Below are positions 38,216-50,554 of a stretch of DNA of 64,000 nucleotides, one piece after another (within the stretch, counting starts at the first letter, position 1; each line of letters begins with the position of its first letter). Position numbers and translations under genes: made by a program. Location of the stretch: positions 19,433,851-19,497,850 of the forward strand of contig NC_079877.1 of NCBI RefSeq assembly GCF_029227915.1. Direction: 5' to 3'. The notes below the pieces were generated by a model. That model saw only the letters and a program-made list of their open reading frames with translations. It ran no database searches and had not been told where the DNA came from. The stretch is from Hydractinia symbiolongicarpus (lineage: Eukaryota > Cnidaria > Hydrozoa > Anthoathecata > Hydractiniidae).

Positions 38216-40556
38216 TTAGGCGGCAAGAGGCCATAGTACGGCTTTTAGAAGGCTATGCACATATTTGACGGTGATAAAAGGCCATGCCGTGAAGGAAAAC
38301 GAATTGGCACGTTGCAGTCCATTGAGAATGAAAGGACTAGACCAATGATACCATGCGCAGGTTGTGGAACCACGTAATTTACGTGTAAGGCCTTTATTAG
38401 GCCGCAAAGCCATATTACCCCTTTTAGAGGGCTATGCACGTAGTTGACGGTGATATAAGGCCATGACGCCAAGGAAACCGACTTGGAACGTTGTAGTCCA
38501 TTGAGACTGAAAGGTCTAGACCAATGATACCATGAGCAGGCTCGTGGAACTAAGTGATTAACGTGTAAGGCCTTTATTAGGCGGCAAGAGGCCATAGTAC
38601 GGCTTTTAGAAGGCTATGCACGTAGTTGACGGTGATATAAGGACATGGCGCCAAGGCAAATGACTTTGGACGATGTAGTCCTTTGAGACTGAGAGAACTA
38701 GACCAATGATACAATGCGCAGGCCTTTGGAAGTACTTGATTTCGTGTAAGGCCTTTATTAGGCGGCAAGAGGCCATAGTACGGCTTTTAGAAGGCTATGC
38801 ACATATTTGACGGTGATAAAAGGCCATGGCGGGAAGGAAAACGAATTGGCACGTTGCAGTCCATTGAGAATGAAAGGACTAGACCAATGATACCATGCGC
38901 AGGCTTGTGGAACCACGTAATTCACGTGTAAGGCCTTTATTAGGCCGCAAAATCCAAGTTACGGCTTTTAGAAGGGTATCCACGTAGTTAAGGGTGATAT
39001 AAAGGCATGGCGCCATGGAAAACGACTTGGGACGTTGTAGATCATTATGACTGCAAGGACTAAACCCATGGCAACCTGTGCAGACCCGTGCAACGACGTA
39101 TGTTATGTGTAGGGTGTTTATTAGGCCGCAAAAAGCCATATTACTCCTTTTAGAACGCTATGCACGTAGTTGACGGTGATATAAGGGCATGGTGCAAAGG
39201 CAAATGACTTAGCACGTTGTAGTCCTTTGAGACTGAGAAACTAGCCCAATGGCACCATGCGCAGACTCGTGGAAACACGTGATATTCGTGTAAGGCCTTT
39301 ATTACGCGGTAAAAAGCCATATTACTGCCTTTAGAAGGCTATGCACGTAATTGACGGTGGTATAAGGCCATGACGCCAAGGAAAACGACTTGGCACGTTG
39401 TAGTCCATTCAGACTGCAAGGACTACAGCCATGGCAACCTGTGTGGACACGTGGAACCTCGTAATTTAAGTGTAGGGCCTTTATTAGGCCGCAAAAAGCC
39501 ATATTACGGCTTGTCGAAGGCTATGCAAGCCGTTGCCGGTGATATAAGGGCATGGCGTCAAGAAAAACGACTTGGCACGTTTTTAGTCCATTGAGTCTGC
39601 AAGGACTAGACCAATGCCAAGCTGCGCGAACACATGGAACCACTTAATTCAAGTGTAAGGCCTTTATTAGGCTGCAAAAGTCATGTTACGGCTTTTAGAA
39701 GGGTATCCACGTAGTTAACGGTGATATAAAGGCATGGCGCCAAGGAAAACGACTTGGAACGTTGTAGTCCATTGAGACTGCAAGGACTAGAACAATGGCA
39801 TGCTGCGCGAACACATGGAACCACGTAATTCAAATGTAAGGACTTTATTGAGCCGCAAAAGCCATATTACGGCTTTTAGAAGGCTTTGCACGTAGTTGAG
39901 GGTGATATAAGGGCATGCCGCCAAGGAAAATGACTTTGGACGATGTAGTCCTCCGAGACTGAGATAACTAGACCAATGGCACCATGCGCAGACTCGCGGA
40001 AATACATGATTTCGTGTAAGGCCTTTATTAGGCGGCAAGAGGCCATATTACGGCTTTTAGAAGGCTATGCACGTAGTTGACGGTGATATAAGGGCATCGC
40101 GCCAGGTAAAATGACTTTGGACGTTGTAGTCCTTTGAGACAGAGAGAACTAGACCAATGGTACCATGCGCAAACTCGTGGAAATACGTGATTTTCGTGTA
40201 AGGCCTTAGATAGGCTGCAAAATGCCATACTACGGCTTGTCGAAGGCTATGCACGCAATTGCCGGTGATATAAGAGCATGGCGTTAAGGAAAACGACTTG
40301 GGACGTTGTAGTCCATTCAGACTGCAAGGACTAGACCAATGGCAAGTTGTACGAACACGTGGAACAACGTAATTCACGTGTAAGGCCTTAATTATGTCGT
40401 AAAAGACTATATTACGGCCTTTAGAAGGCCGTGCACGTAGTGGACGATGATAAAAGGCCATGGCGCCAAGGAAAACAACTTGGCACGTTGCAGTCCATTG
40501 AGAATGAAAGGACCAGACCAATGATACAATGCGCAGGCCTCTGGAAGTACTTGATT
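38200..40556 (+). repeat. 13-monomer HOR, ~2,358 bp, copy 1
   Basis: The first kilobase repeats at an offset of 2,357-2,358 bp. A one-base deletion near 38,350 (GCGCAGGTTGTGG against GCGCAGGCTTGTGG) explains the shift. Both copies share GGCCATGCCGTGAAGG/GTAAAGG and GACATGGCGCCAAGGC. Confidence 0.8.
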
Positions 40557-41470
40557 TCGTGTAAGGCCTTTATTAGGCGGCAAGAGGCCATAGTACGGCT
40601 TTTAGAAGGCTATGCACATATTTGACGGTGATAAAAGGCCATGCCGTAAAGGAAAACGAATTGGCACGTTGCAGTCCATTGAGAATGAAAGGACTAGACC
40701 AATGATACCATGCGCAGGCTTGTGGAACCACGTAATTTACGTGTAAGGCCTTTATTAGGCCGCAAAGCCATATTACCGCTTTTAGAGGGCTATGCACGTA
40801 GTTGACGGTGATATAAAGCCATGACGCCAAGGAAACCGACTTGGAACGTTGTAGTCCATTGAGACTGAAAGGTCTAGACCAATGATACCATGAGCAGGCT
40901 CGTGGAACTAAGTGATTAACGTGTAAGGCCTTTATTAGGCGGCAAGAGGCCATAGTACGGCTTTTAGAAGGCTATGCACGTAGTTGACGGTGATATAAGG
41001 ACATGGCGCCAAGGCAAATGACTTTGGACGATGTAGTCCTTTGAGACTGAGAGAACTAGACCAATGATACAATGCGCAGGCCTCTGGAAGTACTTGATTT
41101 CGTGTAAGGCCTTTATTAGGCGGCAAGAGGCCATAGTACGGCTTTTAGAAGACTATGCACATATTTGACGGTGATAAAAGGCCATGGCGGGAAGGAAAAC
41201 GAATTGGCACGTTGCAGTCCATTGAGAATGAAAGGACTAGACCAATGATACCATGCGCAGGCTTGTGGAACCACGTAATTCACGTGTAAGGCCTTTATTA
41301 GGCCGCAAAAGCCAAGTTACGGCTTTTAGAAGGGTATCCACGTAGTTAAGGGTGATATAAAGGCATGGCGCCATGGAAAACGACTTGGGACGTTGTAGAT
41401 CATTATGACTGCAAGGACTAAACCCATGGCAACCTGTGCAGACCCGTGCAACGACGTATGTTATGTGTAG
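40557..41470 (+). repeat. 13-monomer HOR, partial copy 2
   Basis: About five monomers continue the 2,358-bp periodicity. It ends near 41,470, where GTAGGGCCTTAATTATTTCG replaces GTAGGGTGTTTATTAGGCC. Confidence 0.8.
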
Positions 41471-42104
41471 GGCCTTAATTATTTCGTAAAAGACCATATT
41501 ACTGTTTTTAGAAGGTTATGCACGTAGTTGACGGTGATATAAGGGTATGGCGCTAGGGAAAATGACTTTGGACGTTGTAGTCCTTTGAGACAGAGAGAAC
41601 TAGACCAATGGTACCATGCGCAAACTCGTGGAAATACGTGATTTTCGCGTAAGGCCTTTATTAGGCGGCAAAAAGCCATATTACTGCTTTTAAAAGGCTA
41701 TGCACGTAGTTGACGGTGATATAAGGCCATGACGCAAAGGAAAACGACTTGGCACGTTGCAGTCTATTCAGACTGCAAAGACTAGAGCCATGGCAACCTG
41801 TGTGGACACGTCGAACCTCGTAATTTAAGTGTAGGGCCTTTATTAGGCCGCAAAAACACATATTACGACTTTTAGAAGGCTATGCACGTAGTTGATGGTG
41901 ATACAAGGCCATGACGCCAAGGAAACCGACTTGGAACGTTGTAGTCCATTGAGACTGAAAGGTCTAGACCAGTGATACCATGAGCAGTCTCGTGGAACTA
42001 AGTGATTAACGTGTAAGGCCTTTATTAGGCGGCAAGAGGCCATAGTACGGCTTTTAGAAGGCTATGCACGCAATTGCCGGTGATATAAGAGCATGGCGTC
42101 AAGG
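41196..42104 (+). repeat. 5-monomer HOR, 909 bp, copy 1
   Basis: Five monomers repeated at 909 bp, with shared TTAATTATTTCGTAAAAGACC near 41,475 and 42,384 and TTTTCGCGTAAGGCC near 41,642 and 42,551. It overlaps the end of the 13-mer repeat, so the 5-mer arose from part of it. Confidence 0.8.
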
Positions 42105-42763
42105 AAAACGAATTGGCACGTTGCAGTCCATTGAGAATGAAAGGACTAGACCAATGATACCATGCGCAGGCTTGTGGAACCACGAAATTCACGTGTAAAG
42201 CCTTTATTAGGCCGCAAAAGCCAAATTACGGCTTTTAGAAGGGTATCCACATAGTTAAGGGTGATATAAAGGCATGGCGCCATGGAAAACGACTTGGTAC
42301 GTTGTAGATCATTATGACTGCAAGGACTAAACCCATGGCAACCTGTGCAGACCCGTGCAACGACGTATGTTATGTGTAGGGCCTTAATTATTTCGTAAAA
42401 GACCATATTACTGCTTTTAGAAGGTTATGCACGTAGTTGACGGTGATATAAGGGTATGGCGCCAGGGAAAATGACTTTGGACGTTGTAGTCCTTTGAGAC
42501 AGAGAGAACTAGACCAATGGTACCATGCGCAAACTCGTGGAAATACGTGATTTTCGCGTAAGGCCTTTATTAGGCGGCAAAAAGCCATATTACTGCTTTT
42601 AGAAGGCTATGCACGTAGTTGACGGTGATATAAGGCCATGACGCCAAGGAAAACGACTTGGCACGTTGCAGTCCATTCAGACTGCAAAGACTAGAGCCAT
42701 GGCAACCTGTGTGGACACGTGGAACCTTGTAATTTAAGTGTAGGGCCTTTATTAGGCCGCAAA
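42105..42763 (+). repeat. 5-monomer HOR, partial copy 2
   Basis: About 3.6 monomers. It ends where AAAAAGCCATATTACGG replaces AAAAACACATATTACG, the CACATATTACGAC variant of copy 1 near 41,857. Confidence 0.8.
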
Positions 42764-44884
42764 AAGCCATATTACGGCTTGTCGAAGGCTATGCAAGCAG
42801 TTGCCGGTGATATAAGGGCATGGCGTCAAGAAAAACGACTTGGCACGTTTTTAGTCCATTGAGTCTGCAAGGACTAGACCAATGCCAAGCTGCGCGAACA
42901 CATGGAACCACTTAATTCAAGAGTAAGGCCTTTATTAGGCTGCAAAAGTCATGTTACGGCTTTTAGAAGGCTATCCACGTAGTTAACGGTGATATAAAGG
43001 CATGGCGCCAAGGAAAACGACTTGGAACGTTGTAGTCCATTGAGACTGCAAGGACTAGAACAATGGCAAGCTGCGCGAACACATGGAACCACGTAATTCA
43101 AATGTAAGGACTTTATTGAGCCGCAAAAGCCATATTACGGCTTTTAGAAGGCTTTGCACGTAGTTGAGGGTGATATAAGGGCATGCCGCCAAGGAAAATG
43201 ACTTTGGACGATGTAGTCCTCTGAGACTGAGATAACTAGACCAATGGCACCATGCGCAGACTCGCGGAAATACATGATTTCGTGTAAGGCCCTTATTAGG
43301 CGGCAAGAGGCCATATTACGGCTTTTAGAAGGCTATGCACGTAGTTGACAGTGATTTAAGGGTATGGCGACAGGGAAAATGACTTTGGACGTTGTAGTAC
43401 TTTGAGACAGAGAGAACTAGACCAATGGTACCATGCGCAAACTCGTGGAAATACGTGATTTTCGTGTAAGGCCTTAGTTAGCCTGCAAAATGCCATACTA
43501 CGGCTTGTCAAAGGCTATGCACGCAATTGCCGGTGATATAAGAGCATGGCGTTAAGGAAAACGACTTGGGACGTTGTAGTCCATTCAGACTGCAAGGACT
43601 AGACCAATGGCAAGTTGTGCAAACACGTGGAACAACGTAATTCACGTGTAAGGCCTTAATTATGTCGTAAAAGACCATATTACGTCCTTTAGAAGGCCAT
43701 GCACGTAGTGGACGATGATAAAAGGCCATGGCGCCAAGGAAAACAACTTGGCACGTTGCAGTCCATTGAGAATGAAAGGACCAGACCAATGATACAATGC
43801 GCAGGCCTCTGGAAGTACTTGATTTCGTGTAAGGCCTTTATTAGGCGGCAAGAGGCCATAGTACGGCTTTTAGAAGGCTATGCACATATTTGACGGTGAT
43901 AAAAGGCCATGGCGGGAAGGAAAACGAATTGGCACGTTGCAGTCCATTGAGAATGAAAGGACTAGAGCAATGATACCATGCGCAGGCTTGTGGAACCACG
44001 TAATTCACGTGTAGGGTGTTTATTAGGCCGCAAAGCCATATTACTGCCTTTAGAAGGCTATGCACGTAGTTGACGGTGATATAAGGCCATGACGCCAAGG
44101 AAAACGACTTGGCACGTTGTAGTCCATTCAGACTGCAAGGACTACAGCCATGGCAACCTGTGTGGACACGTGGAACCTCGTAATTTAAGTGTAGGGCCTT
44201 TATTAGGCTGCAAAAGTCATGTTACGGCTTTTAGAAGGCTATCCACGTAGTTAACGGTGATATAAAGGCATGGCGCCAAGGAAAACGACTTGGAACGTTG
44301 TAGTCCATTGTGACTGCAAGGACTAGAACAATGGCAAGCTGCGCGAACACATGGAACCAGGTAATTCAAGTGTAAGGCCTTTATTAGGCCGCAAAAAGCC
44401 ATATTACGGCTTGTCGAAGGCTATGCAAGCAGTTGCCGGTGATATAAGGGCATGGCGTCAAGAAAAACGACTTGGCACGTTTTTAGTCCATTGAGTCTGC
44501 AAGGACTAGACCAATGCCAAGCTGCGCGAACACATGGAACCACTTAATTCAAGGGTAAGGCCTTTATTAGGCTGCAAAAGTCATGTTACGGCTTTTAGAA
44601 GGCTATCCACGTAGTTAACGGTGATATAAAGGCATGGCTCCAAGGAAAACGACTTGGAACGTTGTAGTCCATTGTGACTGCAAGGACTAGAACAATGGCA
44701 AGCTGCGCGAACACATGGAACCAGGTAATTCAATTGTAAGGACTTTATTGAGCCGCAAAAGCCATATTACGGCTTTTAGAAGGCTTTGCACGTAGTTGAG
44801 GGTGATATAAAGGCATGCCGCCAAGGAAAATGACTTTGAACGATGTAGTCCTCTGAGACTGAGATAACTAAACCAATGATACAA
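42764..44884 (+). repeat. Satellite monomers, mosaic, includes 8,708-bp-offset block
   Basis: The first 1.25 kb repeats 34,040-35,300. The rest is a mosaic of CGAACACATGGAACC-type and GACTGAGATAACTA-type monomers. Its last part, from about 44,520, resembles 52,680-53,040 and 54,130-54,490, including GTAATTCAATTGTAAGG near 44,726. No gene. Confidence 0.8.
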
Positions 44885-47352
44885 TGTGCAGGCCTCTGGC
44901 AGTACTTGATTTCGTGTAAGGCCTTTATTAGGCGGCAAGAGGCCATAGTACGGCTTTTAGAAGGCTATGCACATATTTGACGGTGATAAAAAGCCATGCC
45001 GTGAAGGAAAACGAATTGGCACGTTGCAGTCCATTGAGAATGAAAGGACTAGACCAATGATACCATGCGCAGGCTTGTGGAACCACGTAATTTACGTGTA
45101 AGGCCTTTATTAGGCCGCAAAGCCATATTACCCCTTTTAGAGGGCTATGCACGTAGTTGACGGTGATATAAGGCCATGACGCCAAGGAAACCGACTTGGA
45201 ACGTTGTAGTCCATTGAGACTGAAAGGTCTAGACCAATGATACCATGAGCAGGCTCGTGGAACTAAGTGATTAACCTGTAAGGCCTTTATTAGGCGGCAA
45301 GAGGCCATAGTACGGCTTTTAGAAGGCTATGCACGTAGTTGACGGTGATATAAGGACATGGCGCCTAGGCAAATGACTTTGGACGATGTAGTCCTTTGAG
45401 ACTGAGAGAACTAGACCAATGATACAATGCGCAGGCCTCTGGAAGTACTTGATTTCGTGTAAGGCCTTTATTAGGCGGCAAGAGGCCATAGTACGGCTTT
45501 TAGAAGGCTATGCACATATTTGACGGTGATAAAAGGCCATGGCGGGAAGGAAAACGAATTGGCACGTTGCAGTCCATTGAGAATGAAAGGACTAGACCAA
45601 TGATACCATGCGCAGGCTTGTGGAACCACGTAATTCACGTGTAAGGCCTTTATGAGGCCGCAAAAGCCAAGTTACGGCTTTTAGAAGGGTATCCACGTAG
45701 TTAAGGGTGATATAAAGGCATGGCGCCATGGAAAACGACTTGGGACGTTGTAGATCATTATGACTGCAAGGACTAAACCCATGGCAACCTGTGCAGACCC
45801 GTGCAACGACGTATGTTATGTGTAGGGTGTTTATTAGGCCGCAAAAAGCCATATTACTCCTTTTAGAACGCTATGCACGTAGTTGACGGTGATATAAGGG
45901 CATGGTGCAAAGGCAAATGACTTAGCATGTTGTAGTCCTTTGAGACTGAGAAACTAGCCCAATGGCACCATGCGCAGACTCGTGGAAATACGTGATATTC
46001 GTGTAAGGCCTTTATTAGGCGGTAAAAAGCCATATTACTGCCTTTAGAAGGCTATGCATGTAGTTGACGGTGATATAAGGCCATGACGCCAAGGAAAACG
46101 ACTTGGCACGTTGTAGTCCATTCAGACTGCAAGGACTACAGCCATGGCAACCTGTGTGGACACGTGGAACCTCGTAATTTAAGTGTAGGGCCTTTATTAG
46201 GCCGCAAAAAGCCATATTACGGCTTGTCGAAGGCTATGCAAGCAGTTGCCGGTGATATAAGGGCATGGCGTCAAGAAAAACGACTTGGCACGTTTTTAGT
46301 CCATTGAGTCTGCAAGGACTAGACCAATGCCAAGCTGCGCGAACACATGGAACCACTTAATTCAAGTGTAAGGCCTTTATTAGGCTGCAAAAGTCATGTT
46401 ACGGCTTTTAGAAGGGTATCCACGTAGTTAACGGTGATATAAAGGCATGGCGCCAAGGAAAACGACTTGGAACGTTGTAGTCCATTGAGACTGCAAAGAC
46501 TAGAACAATGGCATGCTGTGCGAACACATGGAACCTCGTAATTTAAGTGTAGGGCCTTATTAGGCCGCAAAAACACATATTACGACTTTTAGAAGGCTAT
46601 GCACGTAGTTGATGGTGATACAAGGCCATGACGCCAAGGAAACCGACTTGGAACGTTGTAGTCCATTGAGACTGAAAGGTCTAGACCAGTGATACCATGA
46701 GCAGTCTCGTGGAACTAAGTGATTAACGTGTAAGGCCTTTATTAGGCGGCAAGAGGCCATAGTACGGCTTTTAGAAGGCTATGCACGCAATTGCCGGTGA
46801 TATAAGAGCATGGCGTCAAGGAAAACGACTTGGGACGTTGTAGTCCATTCAGACTGCAAGGACTAGAGCCATGGCAACCTGTGCGGACACGTGGAAGCAC
46901 GTAATTTAAGTGTAGGGTGTTTATTAGGCCGCAAAAAGATATATTACTCCTTTTAGAACGCTGTGCACGTAGTTTACTGTGATATAAGGGCATGGTGCAA
47001 AGGAAAATGACTTAGCACGTTGTAGTCCTTTGAGACTGAGAAACTAGCCCAATGGCACCATGCGCAGACTCGTGGAAATACGTGATATTCGTGTAAGGCC
47101 TTTATTAGGCGGCAAGAGGCCATATTACGGCTTTTAGAAGGCTATGCACGTAGTTGACGGTGATATAAGGGTATGGCGCCAAGGAAAATGACTTTGGACG
47201 TTGTAGTCCTTTGAGACAGAGAGAACTAGACCAATGGTACCATGCGCAGACTCGTGGAAATACGTGATTTTCGTGTAAGGCCTTAGTTAGGCTGCAAAAT
47301 GCCATACTACGGCTGGTCGAAGGCTATGCACGCAATTGCCGGTGATATAAGA
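44885..47352 (+). repeat. Long duplicated block, copy 1 (partner 54,849-57,316)
   Basis: About 13.6 monomers repeat at exactly 9,964 bp. Shared rare marks are GGCCTCTGGCAGTACTTG near 44,890, GCGCCTAGGCAAATG near 45,361, the one-base deletion GGGCCTTATTAGGCC near 46,551 and AGTTTACTGTGATATAAG near 46,971. The match ends at the 14-bp deletion near 47,353. Confidence 0.87.
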
Positions 47353-49687
47353 GAAACGACTTGGGACGTTGTAGTTCATTCAGACTGCAAGGACTAGACC
47401 AATGGCAAGTTGCGCGAACACGTGGAACAACGTAATTCACGTGTAAGGCCTTAATTATGTCGTAAAAGACCATATTACGGCCTTTAGAAGGCCATGCACG
47501 TAGAGGACGATGATAAAAGCCATGGCGCCAAGGAAAACGACTTGGCACGTTGCAGTCCATTGAGAATGAAAGGACCAGACCAATGATACAATGCGCAGGC
47601 CTCTGGAAGTACTTGATTTCGTGTAAGGCCTTTATTAGGCGGCAAGAGACCATAGTACGGCTTTTAGAAGGCTATGCACATATTTGACGGTGATAAACGG
47701 CCATGGCGGGAAGGAAAACGAATTGGCACGTTGCAGTCCATTGAGAATGAAAGGACTAGACCAATGATACCATGCCCAAGCTTGTGGAACCACGTAATTC
47801 ACGTGTAAGGCCTTTATTAGGCCGCAAAAGCCAAGTTACGGCTTTTGGAATGGTATCCACGTAGTTAAGGGTGATATAAAGGCATGGCGCCATGGAAAAC
47901 GACTTGGGACGTTGTAGATCATTATGACTGCAAGGACTAAACCCATGGCAACCTGTGCAGACCCGTGCAACGACGTATGTTATGTGTAGGGCCTTAATTA
48001 TTTCGTAAAAGACCATATTACTGCTTTTAGAAGGTTATGCACGTAGTTGACGGTGATATAAGGGTATGGCGCCAGGGAAAATGACTTTGGACGTTGTAGT
48101 CCTTTGAGACAGAGAGAACTAGACCAATGGTACCATGCGCAAACTCGTGGAAATACGTGATTTTCGCGTAAGGCCTTTATTAGGCGCAAAAAGCCATATT
48201 ACTGCTTTTAGAAGGCTATGCACGTAGTTGACGGTGATATAAGGCCATGACGCCAAGGAAACCGACTTGGAACGTTGTAGTCCATTGAGACTGAAAGGTC
48301 TAGACCAGTCATACCATGAGCAGTCTCGTGGAACTAAGTGATTAACGTGTAAGGCCTTTATTAGGCGGCAAGAGGCCATAGTACGGCTTTTAGAAGGCTA
48401 TGCACGCAATTGCCGGTGATATAAGAGCATGGCGTCAAGGAAAACGACTTGGGACGTTGTAGTCCATTCAGACTGCAAGAACTACAGCCATGGCAACCTG
48501 TGCGGACACGTGGAAGCACGTAATTTAAGTGTAGGGTGTTTATTAGGCCGCAAAAAGCCATATTACGCCTTTTAGAACGCTATGCACGTAGTTGACGGTG
48601 ATATAAGGGCATGGCGCAAAGGCAAATGACTTAGCACGTTGTAGTCCTTTGAGACTGAGAAACTAGCCCAATGGCACCATGCACAGACTCGTGGAAATAC
48701 GTGATATTCGTGTAAGGCCTTTATTAGGCGGTAAAAAGCCATATTACTGCCTTTAGAAGGCTATGCACGTAGTTGACGGTGATATAAGGCCATGACGCCA
48801 AGGAAAACGACTTGGCACGTTGTAGTCCATTCAGACTGCAAGGACTAGACCAATGCCAAGCTGCGCGAACACATGGAACCACTTAATTCAAGTGTAAGGC
48901 CTTTATTAGGCTGCAAAAGTCATGTTACGGCTTTTAGAAGGCTATCCACGTAGGTAACGGTGATATAAAGGCATGGCGCCAAGGAAAACGACTTGGAACG
49001 TTGTAGTCCATTGAGACTGCAAGGACTAGAACAATGGCAAGCTGCGCGAACACATGGAACCACGTAATTCAAGTGTAAGGACTTTATTGAGCCGCAAAAG
49101 CCATATTACGGCTTTTAGAAGGCTTTGCACGTAGTTGAGGGTGATATAAGGGTATGCCGCCAAGGAAAATGACTTTGGACGATGTAGTCTTCTGAGACTG
49201 AGATAACTAGACCAATGGCACCATGCGCAGACTCGTGGAAATACATGATTTCGTTTAAGGCCTTTATTAGGCGGCAAGAGGCCATATTACGGCTTTTAGA
49301 AGGCTATGCACGTAGTTGACGGTGATATAAGGGTATGGCGCCAGGGAAAATGACTTTGGACGTTGTAGTCCTTTGAGACAGGGAGAACTAGACCAATGGT
49401 ACCATGCGCAAACTCGTGGAAATACGTGATTTTCGTGTAAGGCCTTAGTTAGGCTGCAAAATGCCATACTACGGCTGGTCGAAGGCTATGCACGCAATTG
49501 CCGGTGATATAAGAGCATGGCGGGAAGGAAAACGAATTGGCACGTTGCAGTCCATTGAGAATGAAAGGACTAGACCAATGATACCATGCGCAGGCTTGTG
49601 GAACCACGTAATTTACGTGTAAGGCCTTTATTAGGCCGCAAAGCCATATTACCCCTTTTAGAGGGCTATGCACGTAGTTGACGGTGA
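46130..49687 (+). repeat. Long duplicated block, copy 1 (partner 60,442-64,000)
   Basis: About 19.6 monomers repeat at 14,312 bp, changing to 14,313 bp after the one-base deletion near 46,551. Both copies carry the 14-bp deletion at 47,353/61,666 and TTAGGCGCAAAAAGCC at 48,180/62,493. I noted about a dozen differences by eye. Confidence 0.87.
47353..47354 (+). other. 14-bp deletion in monomer (shared with 61,666)
   Basis: GATATAAGAGAAACGACTTGG stands where GATATAAGAGCATGGCGTCAAGGAAAACGAC is expected, a loss of 14 bp. The same junction lies at about 61,666, so the deletion came before the 14.3-kb-offset duplication. It is absent at the corresponding point of the third related block (57,316). 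Confidence 0.88.
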
Positions 49688-50554
49688 TATAAGGCCATGA
49701 CGCCAAGGAAACCGACTTGGAACGTTGTAGTCCATTGAGACTGAATGGTCTAGACCAATGATACCATGAGCAGGCTCGTGGAACTAAGTGATTAACGTGT
49801 AAGGCCTTTATTAGGCGGCAAGAGGCCATAGTACGGCTTTTAGAAGGCTATGCACGTAGTTGACGGTGATATAAGGGCATGGCGCCAAGGCAAATGACTT
49901 TGGACGATGTAGTCCTTTGAGACTGAGAGAACTAGACCAATAGCAAGCTGCGCGGACATGTGGAACCACGTAATTCCAGTGTAAAGCCTTAATTAGGCCG
50001 CAAAAAGCCATAATACGGCTTCTAGAAAGCTTTGCACGTAGTTGATGGTGATATAAGGCCGTGACGCCAAGGAAACCGACTTGGAACGTTGTAGTCCAAT
50101 GAGACTGCAAGGACTAGAACAATGGCAAGCTGCGCGAACACATGGAACCAGGTAATTCAAGTGTAAGGCCTTTATTAGGCCGCAAAAAGCCATATTACGG
50201 CTTGTCGAAGGCTATGCAAGCAGTTGCCGGTGATATAAGGGCATGGCGTCAAGAAAAACGACTTGGCACGTTTTTAGTCCATTGAGTCTGCAAGGACTAG
50301 ACCAATGCCAAGCTGCGCGAACACATGGAACCAGGTAATTCAAGTGTAAGGACTTTATTGAGCCGCAAAAGCCATATTACGGCTTTTAGAAGGCTTTGCA
50401 CGTAGTTGAGGGTGATATAAAGGCATGCCGCCAAGGAAAATGACTTTGAACGATGTAGTCCTCTGAGACTGAGATAACTAAACCAATGGCACCATGCGCA
50501 GACTCGCGGAAATACATGATTTCGTGTAAGGCCTTTATTAGGCGGCAAGAGGCC
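48015..50554 (+). repeat. 14-monomer HOR, 2,540 bp, copy 1
   Basis: Repeats downstream at 2,540 bp (48,015-48,828), then at 2,359 bp (49,005-50,332), then again at 2,540 bp (after about 50,332). The monomer at about 48,829-49,004 is absent from the second copy. Shared marks include TTAGGCGCAAAAAGCC near 48,180 and 50,720 and GCAAGAACTACAGCC near 48,475 and 51,015. Confidence 0.85.
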
